Assembly (NCBI GenBank): GCA_905181855.1
Contig: CAJIZE010000031.1
Coordinates: 1 to 38,004, forward strand
DNA length: 38,004 nucleotides
Source: an uncultured Flavobacteriales bacterium
Lineage (GTDB): Bacteria; Bacteroidota; Bacteroidia; Flavobacteriales_G; Salibacteraceae
Direction of reading: 5' to 3'
In this document: in pieces, positions 23,505 to 33,608 of the stretch
Position numbering within the stretch: position 1 is the first letter of the stretch
Layout: every line of letters begins with the position of its first letter
Notes under the pieces: generated by a model
Told to the model about the DNA's origin: nothing
The model's input: only the letters and a program-made list of their open reading frames with translations
The model's database searches: none
Position numbers and translations under genes: made by a program

Positions 23505-25424
23505 TTACTTTTTCTCTTCCTTTACTTCTTCAAAGTCAACATCAGTTACTTCGTCTTCAGCATTAGCTTCACCTTCTGGTTGAGCACCTGCTTCAGCATT
23601 TGGAGTTCCTTCAGCTCCAGCTGCTTGCTGTGCAGCATACATTTCTTGAGAAGCTGCCTGGAAAACAGTATTTAGTTTTTCCATAGATGTATCAATACTT
23701 TCAATGTTTTCAGATTTATGAGCTTCCTTAAGTTCAGCCAAAGCACCATCAATTGGATCTTTTTTGTCTGCAGGGATTTTATCTCCGAATTCTTTTAACT
23801 GTTTTTCTGTTTGAAAAATCAAATTATCAGCTGCGTTTAATTTATCAATCTTCTCTTTTGCTTTTGTATCTGCATCAGCATTTGCTTCTGCTTCTTGTTT
23901 CATTTTATCGATTTCTTCTTGCGATAAACCAGTAGAAGCTTCAATTCTAATACTTTGCTCTTTATTGGTAGCTTTATCTTTAGCAGAAACATTTAAAATC
24001 CCGTTAGCATCGATATCAAATGTAACTTCAATTTGAGGCTCACCTCTTCTTGATGGTGGAATACCATCTAAGTGAAAACGTCCAATTGTTCTGTTGTCTT
24101 TTGCCATTGGGCGCTCGCCTTGCAAAACATGTATTTCAACCGAAGGTTGGTTATCAGAAGCAGTTGAGAATGTTTCAGCTTTTCTTGTTGGAATGGTAGT
24201 GTTTGCTTCGATTAATTTAGTAGTTACACCACCCATTGTTTCAATACCAAGAGATAAAGGGGTAACATCCAAAAGAAGTACATCTTTAACCTCACCAGTT
24301 AAAACACCACCTTGAATAGCAGCACCAATTGCTACAACCTCATCAGGATTAACACCTTTTGACGGTTCTTTACCAAAGAATGCTTTGACTGCATCTTGAA
24401 TAGCAGGAATTCTAGTTGAGCCTCCTACCAATATTACTTCATCGATTTCAGAAGGAGAAATACCTGCTTGCTCCAAAGCCGCTTTAGCTGGAGTAATTGT
24501 TCTTTCAATTAACTCATGTGCTAATTGCTCAAACTTTGCTCTGCTTAATGATCTAACCAAGTGTTTTGGAACTCCATCAACAGGCATAATATAAGGTAAA
24601 TTTATTTCAGAAGCTGTAGTACTTGAAAGTTCAATTTTTGCTTTTTCAGCAGCTTCTTTAAGTCTTTGCAATGCCATAGGATCTTTTCTAAGATCAATGT
24701 TCTCGTCAGCCAAAAACTCTTCAGCTAACCAATCAATTATGACATAATCAAAATCATCACCACCTAAATGCGTATCGCCGTCGGTTGATTTAACTTCAAA
24801 AACACCATCTCCTAATTCTAATACTGAAACATCATGAGTTCCACCACCACAATCAAAAACAACTATTTTCATGTCAGCACCTTTTTTATCAAGCCCATAA
24901 GCTAAGGCTGCTGCGGTTGGTTCGTTAATAATTCTTCGAACTTTTAAACCTGCAATTTCACCTGCTTCTTTAGTTGCTTGACGTTGAGAGTCATTAAAAT
25001 ATGCAGGAACGGTGATCACCGCTTCTGATACTTCTGTTCCTAAATAATCTTCAGCCGTTTTCTTCATTTTTTGAAGAGTCATAGCTGAAATTTCTTGAGG
25101 AGTATACAACCTGTCGTCAATTTTAACTTTAGGTAAGTTCTTATCATTAACAATTTTATAAGAAACTCTTTTGTTTTCTCCTTGTATTTCACCAAACTCA
25201 AGCCCCATAAACCTTTTAATAGAGTTTATGGTTTTTTCAGGATTAGTTATGGCTTGCCTTTTTGCTGGATCTCCTACTTTTCTTTCACCATCTTTAACAA
25301 AACCAACTATTGAAGGTGTAGTTCTTTTACCCTCACTATTTGTTATTACTACCGGCTCATTGCCCTCCATTACCGCAACACAAGAGTTGGTAGTTCCTAA
25401 ATCGATACCTATTATTTTACTCAT
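23505..25424 (-). CDS. dnaK: Molecular chaperone DnaK (Hsp70)
   Basis: At 639 aa this has full Hsp70 length. N-terminal ATPase signatures: [17 protein letters not shown] (4-20), [56 protein letters not shown] and [13 protein letters not shown]. The substrate domain has [15 protein letters not shown] and a C-terminal lid ending in an acidic tail ([17 protein letters not shown]). It folds and protects proteins with DnaJ and GrpE, neither of which is next to it. One residue differs from the commonest form: [10 protein letters not shown] has Cys and His where many DnaK have Leu and Phe; this variant is widespread in Bacteroidota. Confidence 0.99.
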   Translation of the reverse strand: MSKIIGIDLGTTNSCVAVMEGNEPVVITNSEGKRTTPSIVGFVKDGERKVGDPAKRQAITNPEKTINSIKRFMGLEFGEIQGENKRVSYKIVNDKNLPKVKIDDRLYTPQEISAMTLQKMKKTAEDYLGTEVSEAVITVPAYFNDSQRQATKEAGEIAGLKVRRIINEPTAAALAYGLDKKGADMKIVVFDCGGGTHDVSVLELGDGVFEVKSTDGDTHLGGDDFDYVIIDWLAEEFLADENIDLRKDPMALQRLKEAAEKAKIELSSTTASEINLPYIMPVDGVPKHLVRSLSRAKFEQLAHELIERTITPAKAALEQAGISPSEIDEVILVGGSTRIPAIQDAVKAFFGKEPSKGVNPDEVVAIGAAIQGGVLTGEVKDVLLLDVTPLSLGIETMGGVTTKLIEANTTIPTRKAETFSTASDNQPSVEIHVLQGERPMAKDNRTIGRFHLDGIPPSRRGEPQIEVTFDIDANGILNVSAKDKATNKEQSIRIEASTGLSQEEIDKMKQEAEANADADTKAKEKIDKLNAADNLIFQTEKQLKEFGDKIPADKKDPIDGALAELKEAHKSENIESIDTSMEKLNTVFQAASQEMYAAQQAAGAEGTPNAEAGAQPEGEANAEDEVTDVDFEEVKEEKK

Positions 25425-25573
25425 TATATTTTAATTTATTTTATACATTCTTTTAATTGATTGCTAATAGTCAATTGATGTGCCACCGGCCGCAATCAAT
25501 CAATTAATGCTACAATGGCATAAAATGAAGAATTTAAAAAATGATTTATAAGAATTTCTGACAGGAAGTCATA
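25425..25573 (-). promoter_or_regulatory. dnaK upstream region with inverted repeats
   Basis: The region holds an inverted repeat AATTGATTGC (25455-25464) / GCAATCAAT (25492-25500), with the second arm followed by a duplicated CAAT, and a short dyad TGAC-N5-GTCA (25559-25571). No CIRCE element (TTAGCACTC-N9-GAGTGCTAA) is present. These may be heat-shock control sites; no experiment or search supports that here. Confidence 0.35.
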
Positions 25574-26656
25574 TTAAAAGCAGTTTATTGGTTTACCTTC
25601 TTGAAAGCCTTTACCTCCTGTACCTGCAATACCATACGATTCTTCGTATGAAGTTCCTTGAGCCAGTTCTTTTTCAGACTGACCAGTAAGAGCAAAGCCA
25701 ACTCCTCCTCCTATTATTTCATGTGAATAAAACTTAGTTCTTGCAGAAAACACGCCTAGTCCGTTCTCGAAATTAGTATAAGGTGGTTTTTTTTGAAATA
25801 CAGCATTCGTAGGAGAGTTTACTTCCATGTAGGTAAAAAAGTCCTCCCCAGCATTTACTACTTCAAAGAATATTTGTCCGGCCGACCTGTAATTCAAACC
25901 AGCTGTTTCAATTTCATCTGGTACATTCTCAGATACTGTTTTGTAAAATAATCCTTCTTCGAGCGTAAAGTCTAATTCTTTTGGCGAGTCGGGGTTGTCT
26001 ACCAATTCTGAGCCTAAATCAAATTTAATAGTATCAGAATAAGAATCGCCGGTTGAAAGTTGATTACAATAGGTAAAATACATATTTACAGCTGTTTGTC
26101 TTGTGTTTTTTGCCGGCACCAACTTTACCTGTAACTGATTAAATGATTGATTCGAAATTAAAGAAACTCCACCAGCGAACCTGGACCATGTGAAATGTGA
26201 AAAAGGATTTGAATCTTCAATAAGACTAGTAGTTGCAACCGCGGGCTTACCATTGCCAACATCAACAGTTAATCGGTATTCACTTTTAGAGTTTAAAAAT
26301 GGCTCATAGAAATAGTATAGAATTTGATCAGGCCCAAAAAATATGCCCGGGTCCTTTTCACTAAGCACAGTATCTTGCAAAAAATAGGTATTAAGAACAA
26401 CTCCCTCTCTCAATTCCTCAACCTTAATCTCTTTAATATCTAAATATGATGAGTCCGCAACTTGCGCCATTTCATTAGCATCTAGATCGCCATTAAACAG
26501 TTTAGCAACTTTTACATAATGATACGAATCATTCTGATCAAGAAGACTATAAACCACAGGAATGATTTCATAAGGTGCTTTCAAGTTTACCGTGTTTTCA
26601 CAGCCAATATTAAAGGCAAACACAGTAATTAAAAGAAAATATAGTACTCTTTTCAT
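25574..26656 (-). CDS. Putative lipoprotein, DUF4249-like
   Basis: A 360-residue secreted protein with a lipoprotein signal (MKRVLYFLLITVFAFNIGC; Cys19 at the lipobox). The body has beta-rich repeats: IPVVYSLLDQNDSYHYVKVAK near the start, an EYRLTVDVGNGK strand, and near the end PPYTNFENGLGVFSARTKF, a phrase common in Bacteroidota lipoproteins of the DUF4249 type and relatives. Such proteins are often next to SusC-like receptors, but none is here. Function unknown. It has its own TACTTTTG box and is transcribed toward dnaK, 149 bases away. Confidence 0.72.
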   Translation of the reverse strand: MKRVLYFLLITVFAFNIGCENTVNLKAPYEIIPVVYSLLDQNDSYHYVKVAKLFNGDLDANEMAQVADSSYLDIKEIKVEELREGVVLNTYFLQDTVLSEKDPGIFFGPDQILYYFYEPFLNSKSEYRLTVDVGNGKPAVATTSLIEDSNPFSHFTWSRFAGGVSLISNQSFNQLQVKLVPAKNTRQTAVNMYFTYCNQLSTGDSYSDTIKFDLGSELVDNPDSPKELDFTLEEGLFYKTVSENVPDEIETAGLNYRSAGQIFFEVVNAGEDFFTYMEVNSPTNAVFQKKPPYTNFENGLGVFSARTKFYSHEIIGGGVGFALTGQSEKELAQGTSYEESYGIAGTGGKGFQEGKPINCF

Positions 26657-26673
26657 GAAAACATTTTAGGCCA

Positions 26674-26681
26674 CAAAAGTA
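26674..26681 (-). promoter_or_regulatory. Bacteroidota -7 element (TACTTTTG) for the lipoprotein gene
   Basis: On the minus strand TACTTTTG ends 17 bases before the ATG at 26656. Confidence 0.5.
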
Positions 26682-26797
26682 TTATTATCTAACGTATAAA
26701 ACTTTATTTGTAAGTTTAGACTACAATTGTAATCATTACAAAGTAAAAAAATAACATTTTAGCATCCTACTTTGTGATTGGTATTAATACTAGATGA

Positions 26798-27628
26798 ATG
26801 AATAAAAATATAAGCCCTGTTAGGAGTAAAGTTAAAAAAGTTACGACCCACGTATTGAAGGCTATGAAGCAAGCCAACGAAAAAATATCGATGCTTACAG
26901 CATATGATTATTCTATGGCTCAAATAGTTGATCAAGCTGGAATAGACATCATTCTTGTTGGCGATTCAGCATCTAATGTAATGGCAGGTCATGAGACTAC
27001 CTTACCAATTACATTAGATCAAATGATTTATCATGCCGCTTCGGTAATTAGAGGAATAGAAAATTGCCTTGTCGTTGTCGATTTGCCTTTTGGTAGCTAT
27101 CAAGGGAATTCGAAAGAAGCCTTGTCATCTGCTATTAAAATAATGAAAGAAGCAGGTGCTCATTCAGTTAAACTTGAAGGAGGTAGAGAAATAAAAGAAT
27201 CAATTGACCGAATAATCTCAGCTGGCATACCTGTAATGGGTCATTTAGGATTAACGCCGCAATCGATTTATAAATTCGGAACTTACGCTGTAAGAGCTAA
27301 AAATGAAGAGGAAAAAAATCGATTATTAGAGGATGCTAAAATTCTTGAGGATGCGGGTTGTTTTGCCATTGTATTGGAAAAAATACCCGCGGAGTTAGCA
27401 AAGAAAGTTGCTGAGTTGGTTGATATTCCTGTAATTGGAATTGGTGCAGGTGCAGGCGTTGACGGCCAAGTACTTGTTCTGCATGACATGTTAGGTATTA
27501 ATAAGGAGTTTTCACCTCGTTTTTTAAGACGCTACAATAATTTATTTGAACAAATTACAACATCTGTTCAGGAGTATATTAAGGATGTAAAAACGGTTGA
27601 TTTCCCTAACAACAAGGAACAATATTAA
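26798..27628 (+). CDS. panB: 3-Methyl-2-oxobutanoate hydroxymethyltransferase (PanB)
   Basis: The enzyme makes ketopantoate from 2-oxoisovalerate and methylene-THF, the first step of pantothenate synthesis. The 276-aa TIM barrel has [20 protein letters not shown], the metal site [15 protein letters not shown] (about 52-66), [17 protein letters not shown] (Lys/Glu site), [14 protein letters not shown] and [20 protein letters not shown]. All are standard PanB motifs. It begins at ATG 26798; an earlier ATG four bases upstream is out of frame. The pseudouridine synthase gene follows after 3 bases, so they are likely one operon. Confidence 0.97.
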   Translation: MNKNISPVRSKVKKVTTHVLKAMKQANEKISMLTAYDYSMAQIVDQAGIDIILVGDSASNVMAGHETTLPITLDQMIYHAASVIRGIENCLVVVDLPFGSYQGNSKEALSSAIKIMKEAGAHSVKLEGGREIKESIDRIISAGIPVMGHLGLTPQSIYKFGTYAVRAKNEEEKNRLLEDAKILEDAGCFAIVLEKIPAELAKKVAELVDIPVIGIGAGAGVDGQVLVLHDMLGINKEFSPRFLRRYNNLFEQITTSVQEYIKDVKTVDFPNNKEQY

Positions 27629-27631
27629 TTC

Positions 27632-28339
27632 TTGATTTTGAATATTGAAGATCGAGTTGTTTTTGAAGACAATCATTTACTGATACTTAATAAATTACCG
27701 GGAGAAATTGTTCAAGGAGACAAAACTGGCGACGAGCCCCTAGTTGAGACATTAAAAAGATTCTTAAAAACTAAACACAACAAACCCGGAAACGTATTTT
27801 TAGGTTTAACACATAGATTGGACAGACCCACTTCTGGTTTGGTGATATTCGCAAAAACCAGCAAGGCTTTAACCAGATGCACCATTATGTTTAGCGAAAA
27901 GAAAATCAAAAAAAGTTACTTGGCTGTTGTGAAACAAAAACCTAAAAGTCAATTAGGCACGCTGGAAAATTACCTTTTAAAAAATGAAAAGCTGAACAAA
28001 TCATTCGTTGTAGACAAAGATCGGAAAGGGGCTAAATTGGCTAACTTAACCTATAAATTCATCAATAGTTCTGACAACTACCAGTTGTTGGAGATTGATT
28101 TAAAAACTGGTCGACATCATCAAATTAGGGCGCAATTATCAAAAATAGGATGTCCCATAAAAGGAGACCTTAAATATGGATTTAATAGACCCAATAAAGA
28201 CGGTTCTATCCATCTGCATGCATTTAAAATAGAGTTTGAACATCCAGTAAGTAAAGAGCAAATTAAACTAACTGCTGTGCCTGCTCACAAAGATCCAATT
28301 TGGAATTATTTCATTAATTCTGGAATGAATGCTTCTTAG
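27632..28339 (+). CDS. RNA pseudouridine synthase, RluA family
   Basis: A 235-aa protein with the RluA catalytic motif LTHRLDRPTSGLVIFAKTSK (Asp of HRLDR is the nucleophile), KSYLAVV and TGRHHQIRAQL, ending in SIHLHAFKIEFEHP. No S4 domain is present, as in short members of the family. It isomerises uridines in rRNA or tRNA; the target is not evident. Starts are TTG at 27632 or, two codons later, TTG at 27638; no ATG precedes the conserved part. It lies 3 bases after panB. Its last 26 bases overlap the convergent DUF6089-like gene. Confidence 0.92.
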   Translation: MILNIEDRVVFEDNHLLILNKLPGEIVQGDKTGDEPLVETLKRFLKTKHNKPGNVFLGLTHRLDRPTSGLVIFAKTSKALTRCTIMFSEKKIKKSYLAVVKQKPKSQLGTLENYLLKNEKLNKSFVVDKDRKGAKLANLTYKFINSSDNYQLLEIDLKTGRHHQIRAQLSKIGCPIKGDLKYGFNRPNKDGSIHLHAFKIEFEHPVSKEQIKLTAVPAHKDPIWNYFINSGMNAS

Positions 28340-29213
28340 GGCGCCTGGGCACTGGATTTTTTCTCATAATAGTGTAGGTTAAACTAACTACAGTTGATAG
28401 AAAAGCATCATTGTTCTTAGAATTCCCTCTTATTGCTCCTGCCTGGCTCCATGTTGACGGTGCACTTGGATCCGCTCTATTGGCTAGGTCTGCAGCGGCA
28501 TCACCATTAAAAAACCTTATTTGATCGTTATCAAAATATAATCCCGAAACATCATCTAAATAATCAGTAAACGTAAAATTGTAGGACATATCCATACTAA
28601 GTTTAAAGTTCAACCACAGCCTTAAACTCATTCCCATACCTGTGGGAATTGAAACGCTTATCCGAGAATATTTTTTTGATTTACCCGAGATTCCTTGACC
28701 TTCTGTACCTAATGGTTGAAGAGCTACATATGAGCCATTGTATTCTGCCTTCGGATTAAAATAAAAGCCTCCAACACCTGCAAAAACATATAAACTTAAA
28801 GGATTAGGATTGGTTGCTTTGGTTCCTTTAATATGATAAAGGTGGCCTGGCTTTGACTTAAAAATAAAATACTCATAACTAGCCGAACACTCAATAATAT
28901 TTGATTTAAAACTTAAATTTCGTGCCGTGCGTTGAGGTTGTCTGGTTAATGCATCACTGCCTGAAACAGTTCCATAAAAAACTTTGCCATGAAAAGAAGC
29001 ATTTTTAAAAGCATTGTATCTGTAAGAGCAAGCAAAGCTCTTTTTAAACTGGGAAAATTCCAAATCAAAAAGAAAGAATTCCTTTCCTTGAGTATCAAGA
29101 CCTCCTAGATCACCCATGTAATTTGCTATACCTGTACCAACAGAAATTTCGTGCTTATATTTCCGCCAATTGTTTTGCGAATTAAAATGTTGAGAAACTC
29201 CTGAAAAAGTCAA
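28314..29213 (-). CDS. DUF6089-like outer-membrane beta-barrel protein (signal peptide in another frame)
   Basis: About 299 aa of open frame with alternating hydrophobic/aromatic strands: HEISVGTGIANYMGDLGG near the start, then FACSYRYNAFKNASF, PLSLYVFAGVGGFYFNPKAE, YSRISVSIPTGMGMSLRLWL and MDMSYNFTFTDYLDDVSG. This matches DUF6089-type barrel proteins of Bacteroidota. From TTG 29213 it would lack a signal peptide. Upstream in the same frame NNWFWFLLLTFSGVSQ completes a signal, but no start codon exists in that frame; an ATG at 29248 directly after the priA stop reads MNLK and then needs a -1 shift at T TTA AAA to enter it. The true gene is therefore probably 28314-29248 with either a programmed frameshift, polymerase slippage on A5, or a sequence error or mutation. 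Confidence 0.78.
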   Translation of the reverse strand: MTFSGVSQHFNSQNNWRKYKHEISVGTGIANYMGDLGGLDTQGKEFFLFDLEFSQFKKSFACSYRYNAFKNASFHGKVFYGTVSGSDALTRQPQRTARNLSFKSNIIECSASYEYFIFKSKPGHLYHIKGTKATNPNPLSLYVFAGVGGFYFNPKAEYNGSYVALQPLGTEGQGISGKSKKYSRISVSIPTGMGMSLRLWLNFKLSMDMSYNFTFTDYLDDVSGLYFDNDQIRFFNGDAAADLANRADPSAPSTWSQAGAIRGNSKNNDAFLSTVVSLTYTIMRKNPVPRRPKKHSFQN

Positions 29214-29236
29214 AAGTAAAAACCAAAACCAATTAT

Positions 29237-29243
29237 TTTTAAA
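29237..29243 (-). other. Slippery heptamer T TTA AAA near the start of the barrel-protein gene
   Basis: On the minus strand, in the frame of ATG 29248, the bases are AAT TTA AAA ATA. The in-phase heptamer T-TTA-AAA is a classical -1 ribosomal slip site, and the run of five A also favours transcriptional slippage. A -1 shift yields MNLKNNWFWFLLLTFSGVSQ, a convincing signal peptide joined to the main ORF. Without it translation stops at TGA after 12 codons. Confidence 0.5.
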
Positions 29244-29248
29244 TTCAT

Positions 29249-31717
29249 TTAATACGGATCTACATCGGTAATAACACCAAAAATCGGGAATTTGTATTTA
29301 GCTATTAAATTTTCTTTTATTTCATGAATTACCTGTTTCTGTTTAAGTAAGCTTTTTTCTTTGTTTAGTTTTATCAAGATGCTTTTCAAATACATATTAC
29401 GCACCCTCGAAACAGGGGGGCTTTCAGGTCCTAATACACGGTTCCCGAAAGCTTCCTTTAGTTTAACTCCTAAAGCATCACTAAGCTCTTCAAGTTTATC
29501 GGGGTATTTATGCTTAACCGTAATTTTCACCAGTCTTGAAATTGGCGGATAGAAAAATTCTTTGCGTTCTCGCATCATTTCTTTAGCAAACTCAGTGTAG
29601 TTTCCATCAATCACTCTAAGGTTAATGAAATGGTATGGATTTGACGTTTGTATCACAACTTTACCTCTTTTTGACTTTCTACCAGCCCTTCCTGCAACTT
29701 GAGTCATCAACTGAAATGCTTTTTCGTGTGCCCTAAAATCAGGATAGGCCAACATCCCGTCTGCATCCAGAACACCCACTAAAGAAACATTTTTAAAATC
29801 TAATCCTTTGGCAACCATTTGAGTACCAATTAAGATATCAATCTTAGCATTGTCAAATTGTGAAATTATGTCGTGATAAGCATTTTTACTTTTCGTGGTA
29901 TCCAAATCCATTCTTTTTAGATTTGCATTTGGAAGTAACAATTGGAGTTCTTCTTCAATTCGTTCTGTTCCAAAACCAACTGTTCTTACTTGAACAGAAT
30001 TACAAGCTCCACACTTTTTAACCGGATTAATCTGATACCCACAATAATGACATTTTAGCTGATTGCTGTATTTGTGATAGGTTAAAGTTATATCACAACG
30101 GGTACAAGGAGCCATCCAACCACAAGTATGGCATTGTAAAAATGGAGAAAATCCTCTTCGATTTTTAAAAAGAATGACCTGCTCGTTATTAGCTAGACTT
30201 TTTCTAATCTCATTAATCAATAAATTAGAAAAGATTCCTTTCATTCCTTGTTGTCTTTCCTTTTTTAGATCAGCTATCCACACTTCCGGTAATTGAACCT
30301 TTCCAAACCGTTCTGTTAGTTTAACTAATCCGTATTTATTTTGAATAGCATTATCATAGCTTTCAAGCGATGGTGTAGCAGAGCCTAAAAGTACATTTGC
30401 CTTAAATAAACCAGCTAATACTATTGCAGAATCGCGAGCATGGTAGCGAGGAGCAGGCTCAAATTGCTTAAAGGTTGATTCGTGTTCTTCATCAACAATT
30501 ACAAGACCTAACCTGTGAAAGGGTAAAAACAAGGATGATCTTGCTCCAATAAATATTTTAAATCTAGAATTCTCATTCTTCAACATTTCTTTCCAGACTT
30601 CAACCCTTTCGTTCTGGTTAAATTTTGAATGATAGACAGCTACTGCTTCACCAAAGTATTCTTTTAACCTAATTATTAGCTGAGTTGTAATTGCAATTTC
30701 AGGTAATAGAAAAAGCACCTGCTTGTTCTGTTTCAAACAATTGGTAATAAGCTTAACGTAAATTTCCGTTTTACCGGATGATGTAACACCATGAAGCAAG
30801 CTAACTTTATCTTGTTCAAAAAATTGATTTATTTCATTGTAAGCCTTAGCTTGAGAATCACTTAAGTCGTAAGGTTGGCGAATTTTTAATTTATTAAAAT
30901 CGAGTCTACTTTCTTCAAGTTCCAATTTTAATAAAAACCCACGTTTTACAAGTTCTAAAATTATACTTGACGCTGAATCAGATTTAAGTTGCAACTCTTT
31001 GGATTTTACCGGCTTCAATTCCTTTAAAAAATAACCTGAAAGACTAAGGAATATTTGAGCAACCTTTAGTTGTTTTGGTGCTCTTACCAAGTCATCAAAA
31101 AACGCTTTAATTTTTTCATCTGAATTAAACGCATCTGTTAATTCTAAATAAACGGCTTTTTTCGGTTTATATCGTTGCTTTAGTTCTTCATCTACAATAA
31201 CAACTTTTTTGGCTATTAACTTGTTTATTATATGGTGAATATTATCGGTATTTAAAATTTTAACCACCTCATCCAAAGAAAGCTGTTTGTTGATTTCTAG
31301 AGCCTCAGAAACCACATATTCATTATCGGTTAACTCTTCCTCTGCCTGATCAAATTCAGGATGTAAGTGTAGAATAGTTTCGCTAGACACCAGCAAGCCA
31401 CCAGGTAACGCCGCTTTATAAACATCCCCAAAATTACAGCTGTAGTAAGATGCCATCCATTGCCAGAATTTAATTTGAATGTGATTTACCGTTGGCTGCT
31501 CATCCAAAACAGATAGTATATACTTAGCTTCATAACTAATAGGTGCCTGGTTGTGTTCTGAAATCACCAGACCACTATAAAGTTTCTTTTTACCAAATTG
31601 AACAATTACCCTAATACCTGTAACTATCAATTGGTTTAATATTCTTGGCACACGATAGGTGAAAGTTCCTGCTAAAGGCAATGGTAATAATACTTCAATA
31701 AATTTGGTCGATTCCAT
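29249..31717 (-). CDS. priA: Primosomal protein N' / replication restart helicase PriA
   Basis: At 822 aa PriA is full length. N-terminal DNA-binding parts: FIEVLLPLPLAGTFTYRVP. Helicase: Walker A GVTSSGKTEIYVK (about 309-321), DEEH motif in VIVDEEHESTFKQ, LGSATPSLES, VGRAGRKSKRG-like QVAGRAGRKSKRGKV. The zinc-binding insertion has four Cys pairs (CHTCGW, CTRCDI, CHYCGY, CGACNS). It reloads the replicative helicase at stalled forks. TAA is directly followed by the ATG of the barrel-protein gene, so the two are probably co-transcribed. Confidence 0.97.
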   Translation of the reverse strand: MESTKFIEVLLPLPLAGTFTYRVPRILNQLIVTGIRVIVQFGKKKLYSGLVISEHNQAPISYEAKYILSVLDEQPTVNHIQIKFWQWMASYYSCNFGDVYKAALPGGLLVSSETILHLHPEFDQAEEELTDNEYVVSEALEINKQLSLDEVVKILNTDNIHHIINKLIAKKVVIVDEELKQRYKPKKAVYLELTDAFNSDEKIKAFFDDLVRAPKQLKVAQIFLSLSGYFLKELKPVKSKELQLKSDSASSIILELVKRGFLLKLELEESRLDFNKLKIRQPYDLSDSQAKAYNEINQFFEQDKVSLLHGVTSSGKTEIYVKLITNCLKQNKQVLFLLPEIAITTQLIIRLKEYFGEAVAVYHSKFNQNERVEVWKEMLKNENSRFKIFIGARSSLFLPFHRLGLVIVDEEHESTFKQFEPAPRYHARDSAIVLAGLFKANVLLGSATPSLESYDNAIQNKYGLVKLTERFGKVQLPEVWIADLKKERQQGMKGIFSNLLINEIRKSLANNEQVILFKNRRGFSPFLQCHTCGWMAPCTRCDITLTYHKYSNQLKCHYCGYQINPVKKCGACNSVQVRTVGFGTERIEEELQLLLPNANLKRMDLDTTKSKNAYHDIISQFDNAKIDILIGTQMVAKGLDFKNVSLVGVLDADGMLAYPDFRAHEKAFQLMTQVAGRAGRKSKRGKVVIQTSNPYHFINLRVIDGNYTEFAKEMMRERKEFFYPPISRLVKITVKHKYPDKLEELSDALGVKLKEAFGNRVLGPESPPVSRVRNMYLKSILIKLNKEKSLLKQKQVIHEIKENLIAKYKFPIFGVITDVDPY

Positions 31718-31807
31718 TAACGTAAAAGTATTAGAAATACTAGTTTTAATAGAATAAAAACGTTGAAAACTTTTCGTTCAAACTCGGACACAAAAAGTTG
31801 GCTAAAT

Positions 31808-31815
31808 TACATTTG
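31808..31815 (+). promoter_or_regulatory. Bacteroidota -7 element (TACATTTG) for the SSF symporter
   Basis: TACATTTG ends 14 bases before the ATG at 31830. No TTTG box is found at the expected -33 distance. Confidence 0.5.
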
Positions 31816-31829
31816 ACAAAAGCATTTTT

Positions 31830-33608
31830 ATGATCCTCGAGTTTCTTGATTGGATAATTATTGTTTCTTTTTTAATTCTTTTTGTTTGGATTGGAGTTAG
31901 TTTCCGAAAAACTGCATCAAAAAGCTTAGAGAATTTTTTTCTTGGAGGGCGAAACTTACCTTGGTATGTAGCAGGCACATCAATGGTTGCGACCACTTTT
32001 GCTGCTGACACCCCTTTGGCAGTATCAGAAATAGTTCAAAAAAATGGAGTCGCTGGCAATTGGATTTGGTGGTGTTTTTTAACCGGTGGTATTTTAACTA
32101 CTTTTTTCTTTTCGAGGTATTGGAGACGAGCAAACATATTAACTGAGTTGGAGTTAATCGACATAAGGTATAGCGGACCTGAGGCTAAATTTTTACGTCT
32201 TTTTAAGGCAATTTATTTAGGTCTGTTTATGAATATACTGATTATTGGCTGGGTTAACCTTGCTTTTATTTCAATTATTCAAGTGTTTTTTGGAATTGAT
32301 TTTTCTACAGCAATGTATATTACGTTTGGTGTAATGACCCTGGCAGTTGTTTATTCTTCAGCATCAGGATTGTTAGGTGTAGCGATAACCGACATGGTTC
32401 AATTTGCTGTTGCTATGGTAGGTTGCATAATTCTTGCAGTATTAGTATTAAACTCTGATGAAGTTGGTGGCATGGCCAATCTGAAGCAAAATCTAGCTCC
32501 AGAGTATTTTAATTTTTTCCCAAGTTTTGATTCTGGAAACACTGTAGCAACCTTAGGGTTATCAATTGGTGCATTTTTCTCATTCTTTGCAGTTCAATGG
32601 TGGGCAAGTTGGTATCCGGGGTCTGAACCTGGTGGAGGTGGCTATATAGCTCAAAGAATGATGAGCACTCGTACGGAAAAAGATTCATTGTACGCTACCC
32701 TATTTTTCCAAATTGCTCATTACTGTATTAGGCCGTGGCCATGGATTATAGTGGCACTATGTGCAGTTTATTTATATGGTAACAACGGTGTTATGGATCC
32801 CGAATCCATGTCACAATTCAGTGAATCATCTAGATTAGGGTTTGTTTTTACAATGAGAGACTTTTTACCTGTTGGGTTAAAAGGATTGTTACTCGTTGCA
32901 TTTATATCAGCGTATTTGAGTACTATTTCAACTCAATTAAATTGGGGAGCGAGTTTTATTGTTAATGATTTTATTAAACCTTTGAAACTCACAAAGGAAG
33001 AGTCACTTGTTAAATCAGGTAGATGGGTAACGTTAATATTAATGCTCTTTGGTGTTGCAATAACTAATTTCATAACCTCTATTTCCGGCGTTTGGGAGTT
33101 TATTATTGAATGCGGCGCGGGCTTGGGGCTGGTGTTAATATTAAGGTGGTATTGGTGGCGAATCAATGCTTGGAGTGAAATTACTGCGATTATTGCTCCT
33201 TTTGTTGGTTTTACTATAGGTAAACTATTTCTAGAACCCTCTTTAGATGAATCTTTCCTTATAAATAAAGGCACTTACTTATTTACAGTTGGTTTTAGTA
33301 CGATTTCTTGGATTTTGGTTACATACTTAACCAAAAGCACCGAAACAGTTGTTCTTCGATCGTTTTATAAGCGAGTTAAACCCCTAGGAAATTGGAAGCG
33401 ATTTTCAGGTAATACTTCAAACAAACCTCTCTTAAATTTAATTGGTGCTTGGATTAGTGCATTAGGCTTGGTTTATTCTGCGTTGTTTTTTATTGGTTAC
33501 CTACTGTTTTTGGAATACACTTTAGCTGTGATTTGGCTATCCGTTGGAATTACCAGCTCCTTAATATTCTACCAAAGACTGAAATCTATTGATTTTACCA
33601 AAAATTAA
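31830..33608 (+). CDS. Sodium:solute symporter family (SSF) protein
   Basis: A 592-residue membrane protein of at least 13 helices. FFLGGRNLPWYVAGTSMVAT is the SSF N-terminal signature (helix 2), followed by FAADTPLAVSEIVQKNGVAG, FAVQWWASWYPGSEPGGGGY and ISTQLNWGASFIVNDF, which match a Bacteroidota subgroup of the SLC5/SSS family. Na+ drives uptake of a solute; which one cannot be read from sequence. It converges on siaC with a 4-base overlap at the stops. Confidence 0.93.
   Translation: MILEFLDWIIIVSFLILFVWIGVSFRKTASKSLENFFLGGRNLPWYVAGTSMVATTFAADTPLAVSEIVQKNGVAGNWIWWCFLTGGILTTFFFSRYWRRANILTELELIDIRYSGPEAKFLRLFKAIYLGLFMNILIIGWVNLAFISIIQVFFGIDFSTAMYITFGVMTLAVVYSSASGLLGVAITDMVQFAVAMVGCIILAVLVLNSDEVGGMANLKQNLAPEYFNFFPSFDSGNTVATLGLSIGAFFSFFAVQWWASWYPGSEPGGGGYIAQRMMSTRTEKDSLYATLFFQIAHYCIRPWPWIIVALCAVYLYGNNGVMDPESMSQFSESSRLGFVFTMRDFLPVGLKGLLLVAFISAYLSTISTQLNWGASFIVNDFIKPLKLTKEESLVKSGRWVTLILMLFGVAITNFITSISGVWEFIIECGAGLGLVLILRWYWWRINAWSEITAIIAPFVGFTIGKLFLEPSLDESFLINKGTYLFTVGFSTISWILVTYLTKSTETVVLRSFYKRVKPLGNWKRFSGNTSNKPLLNLIGAWISALGLVYSALFFIGYLLFLEYTLAVIWLSVGITSSLIFYQRLKSIDFTKN

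Noticed and set aside
25460-25500. Sigma-54-like promoter on the minus strand before dnaK (TGGCAC-N5-TTGA)
   Set aside because: The -12 element lacks the needed GC (TTGA in place of TTGC), it overlaps the inverted repeat, and dnaK is not a usual sigma-54 target.
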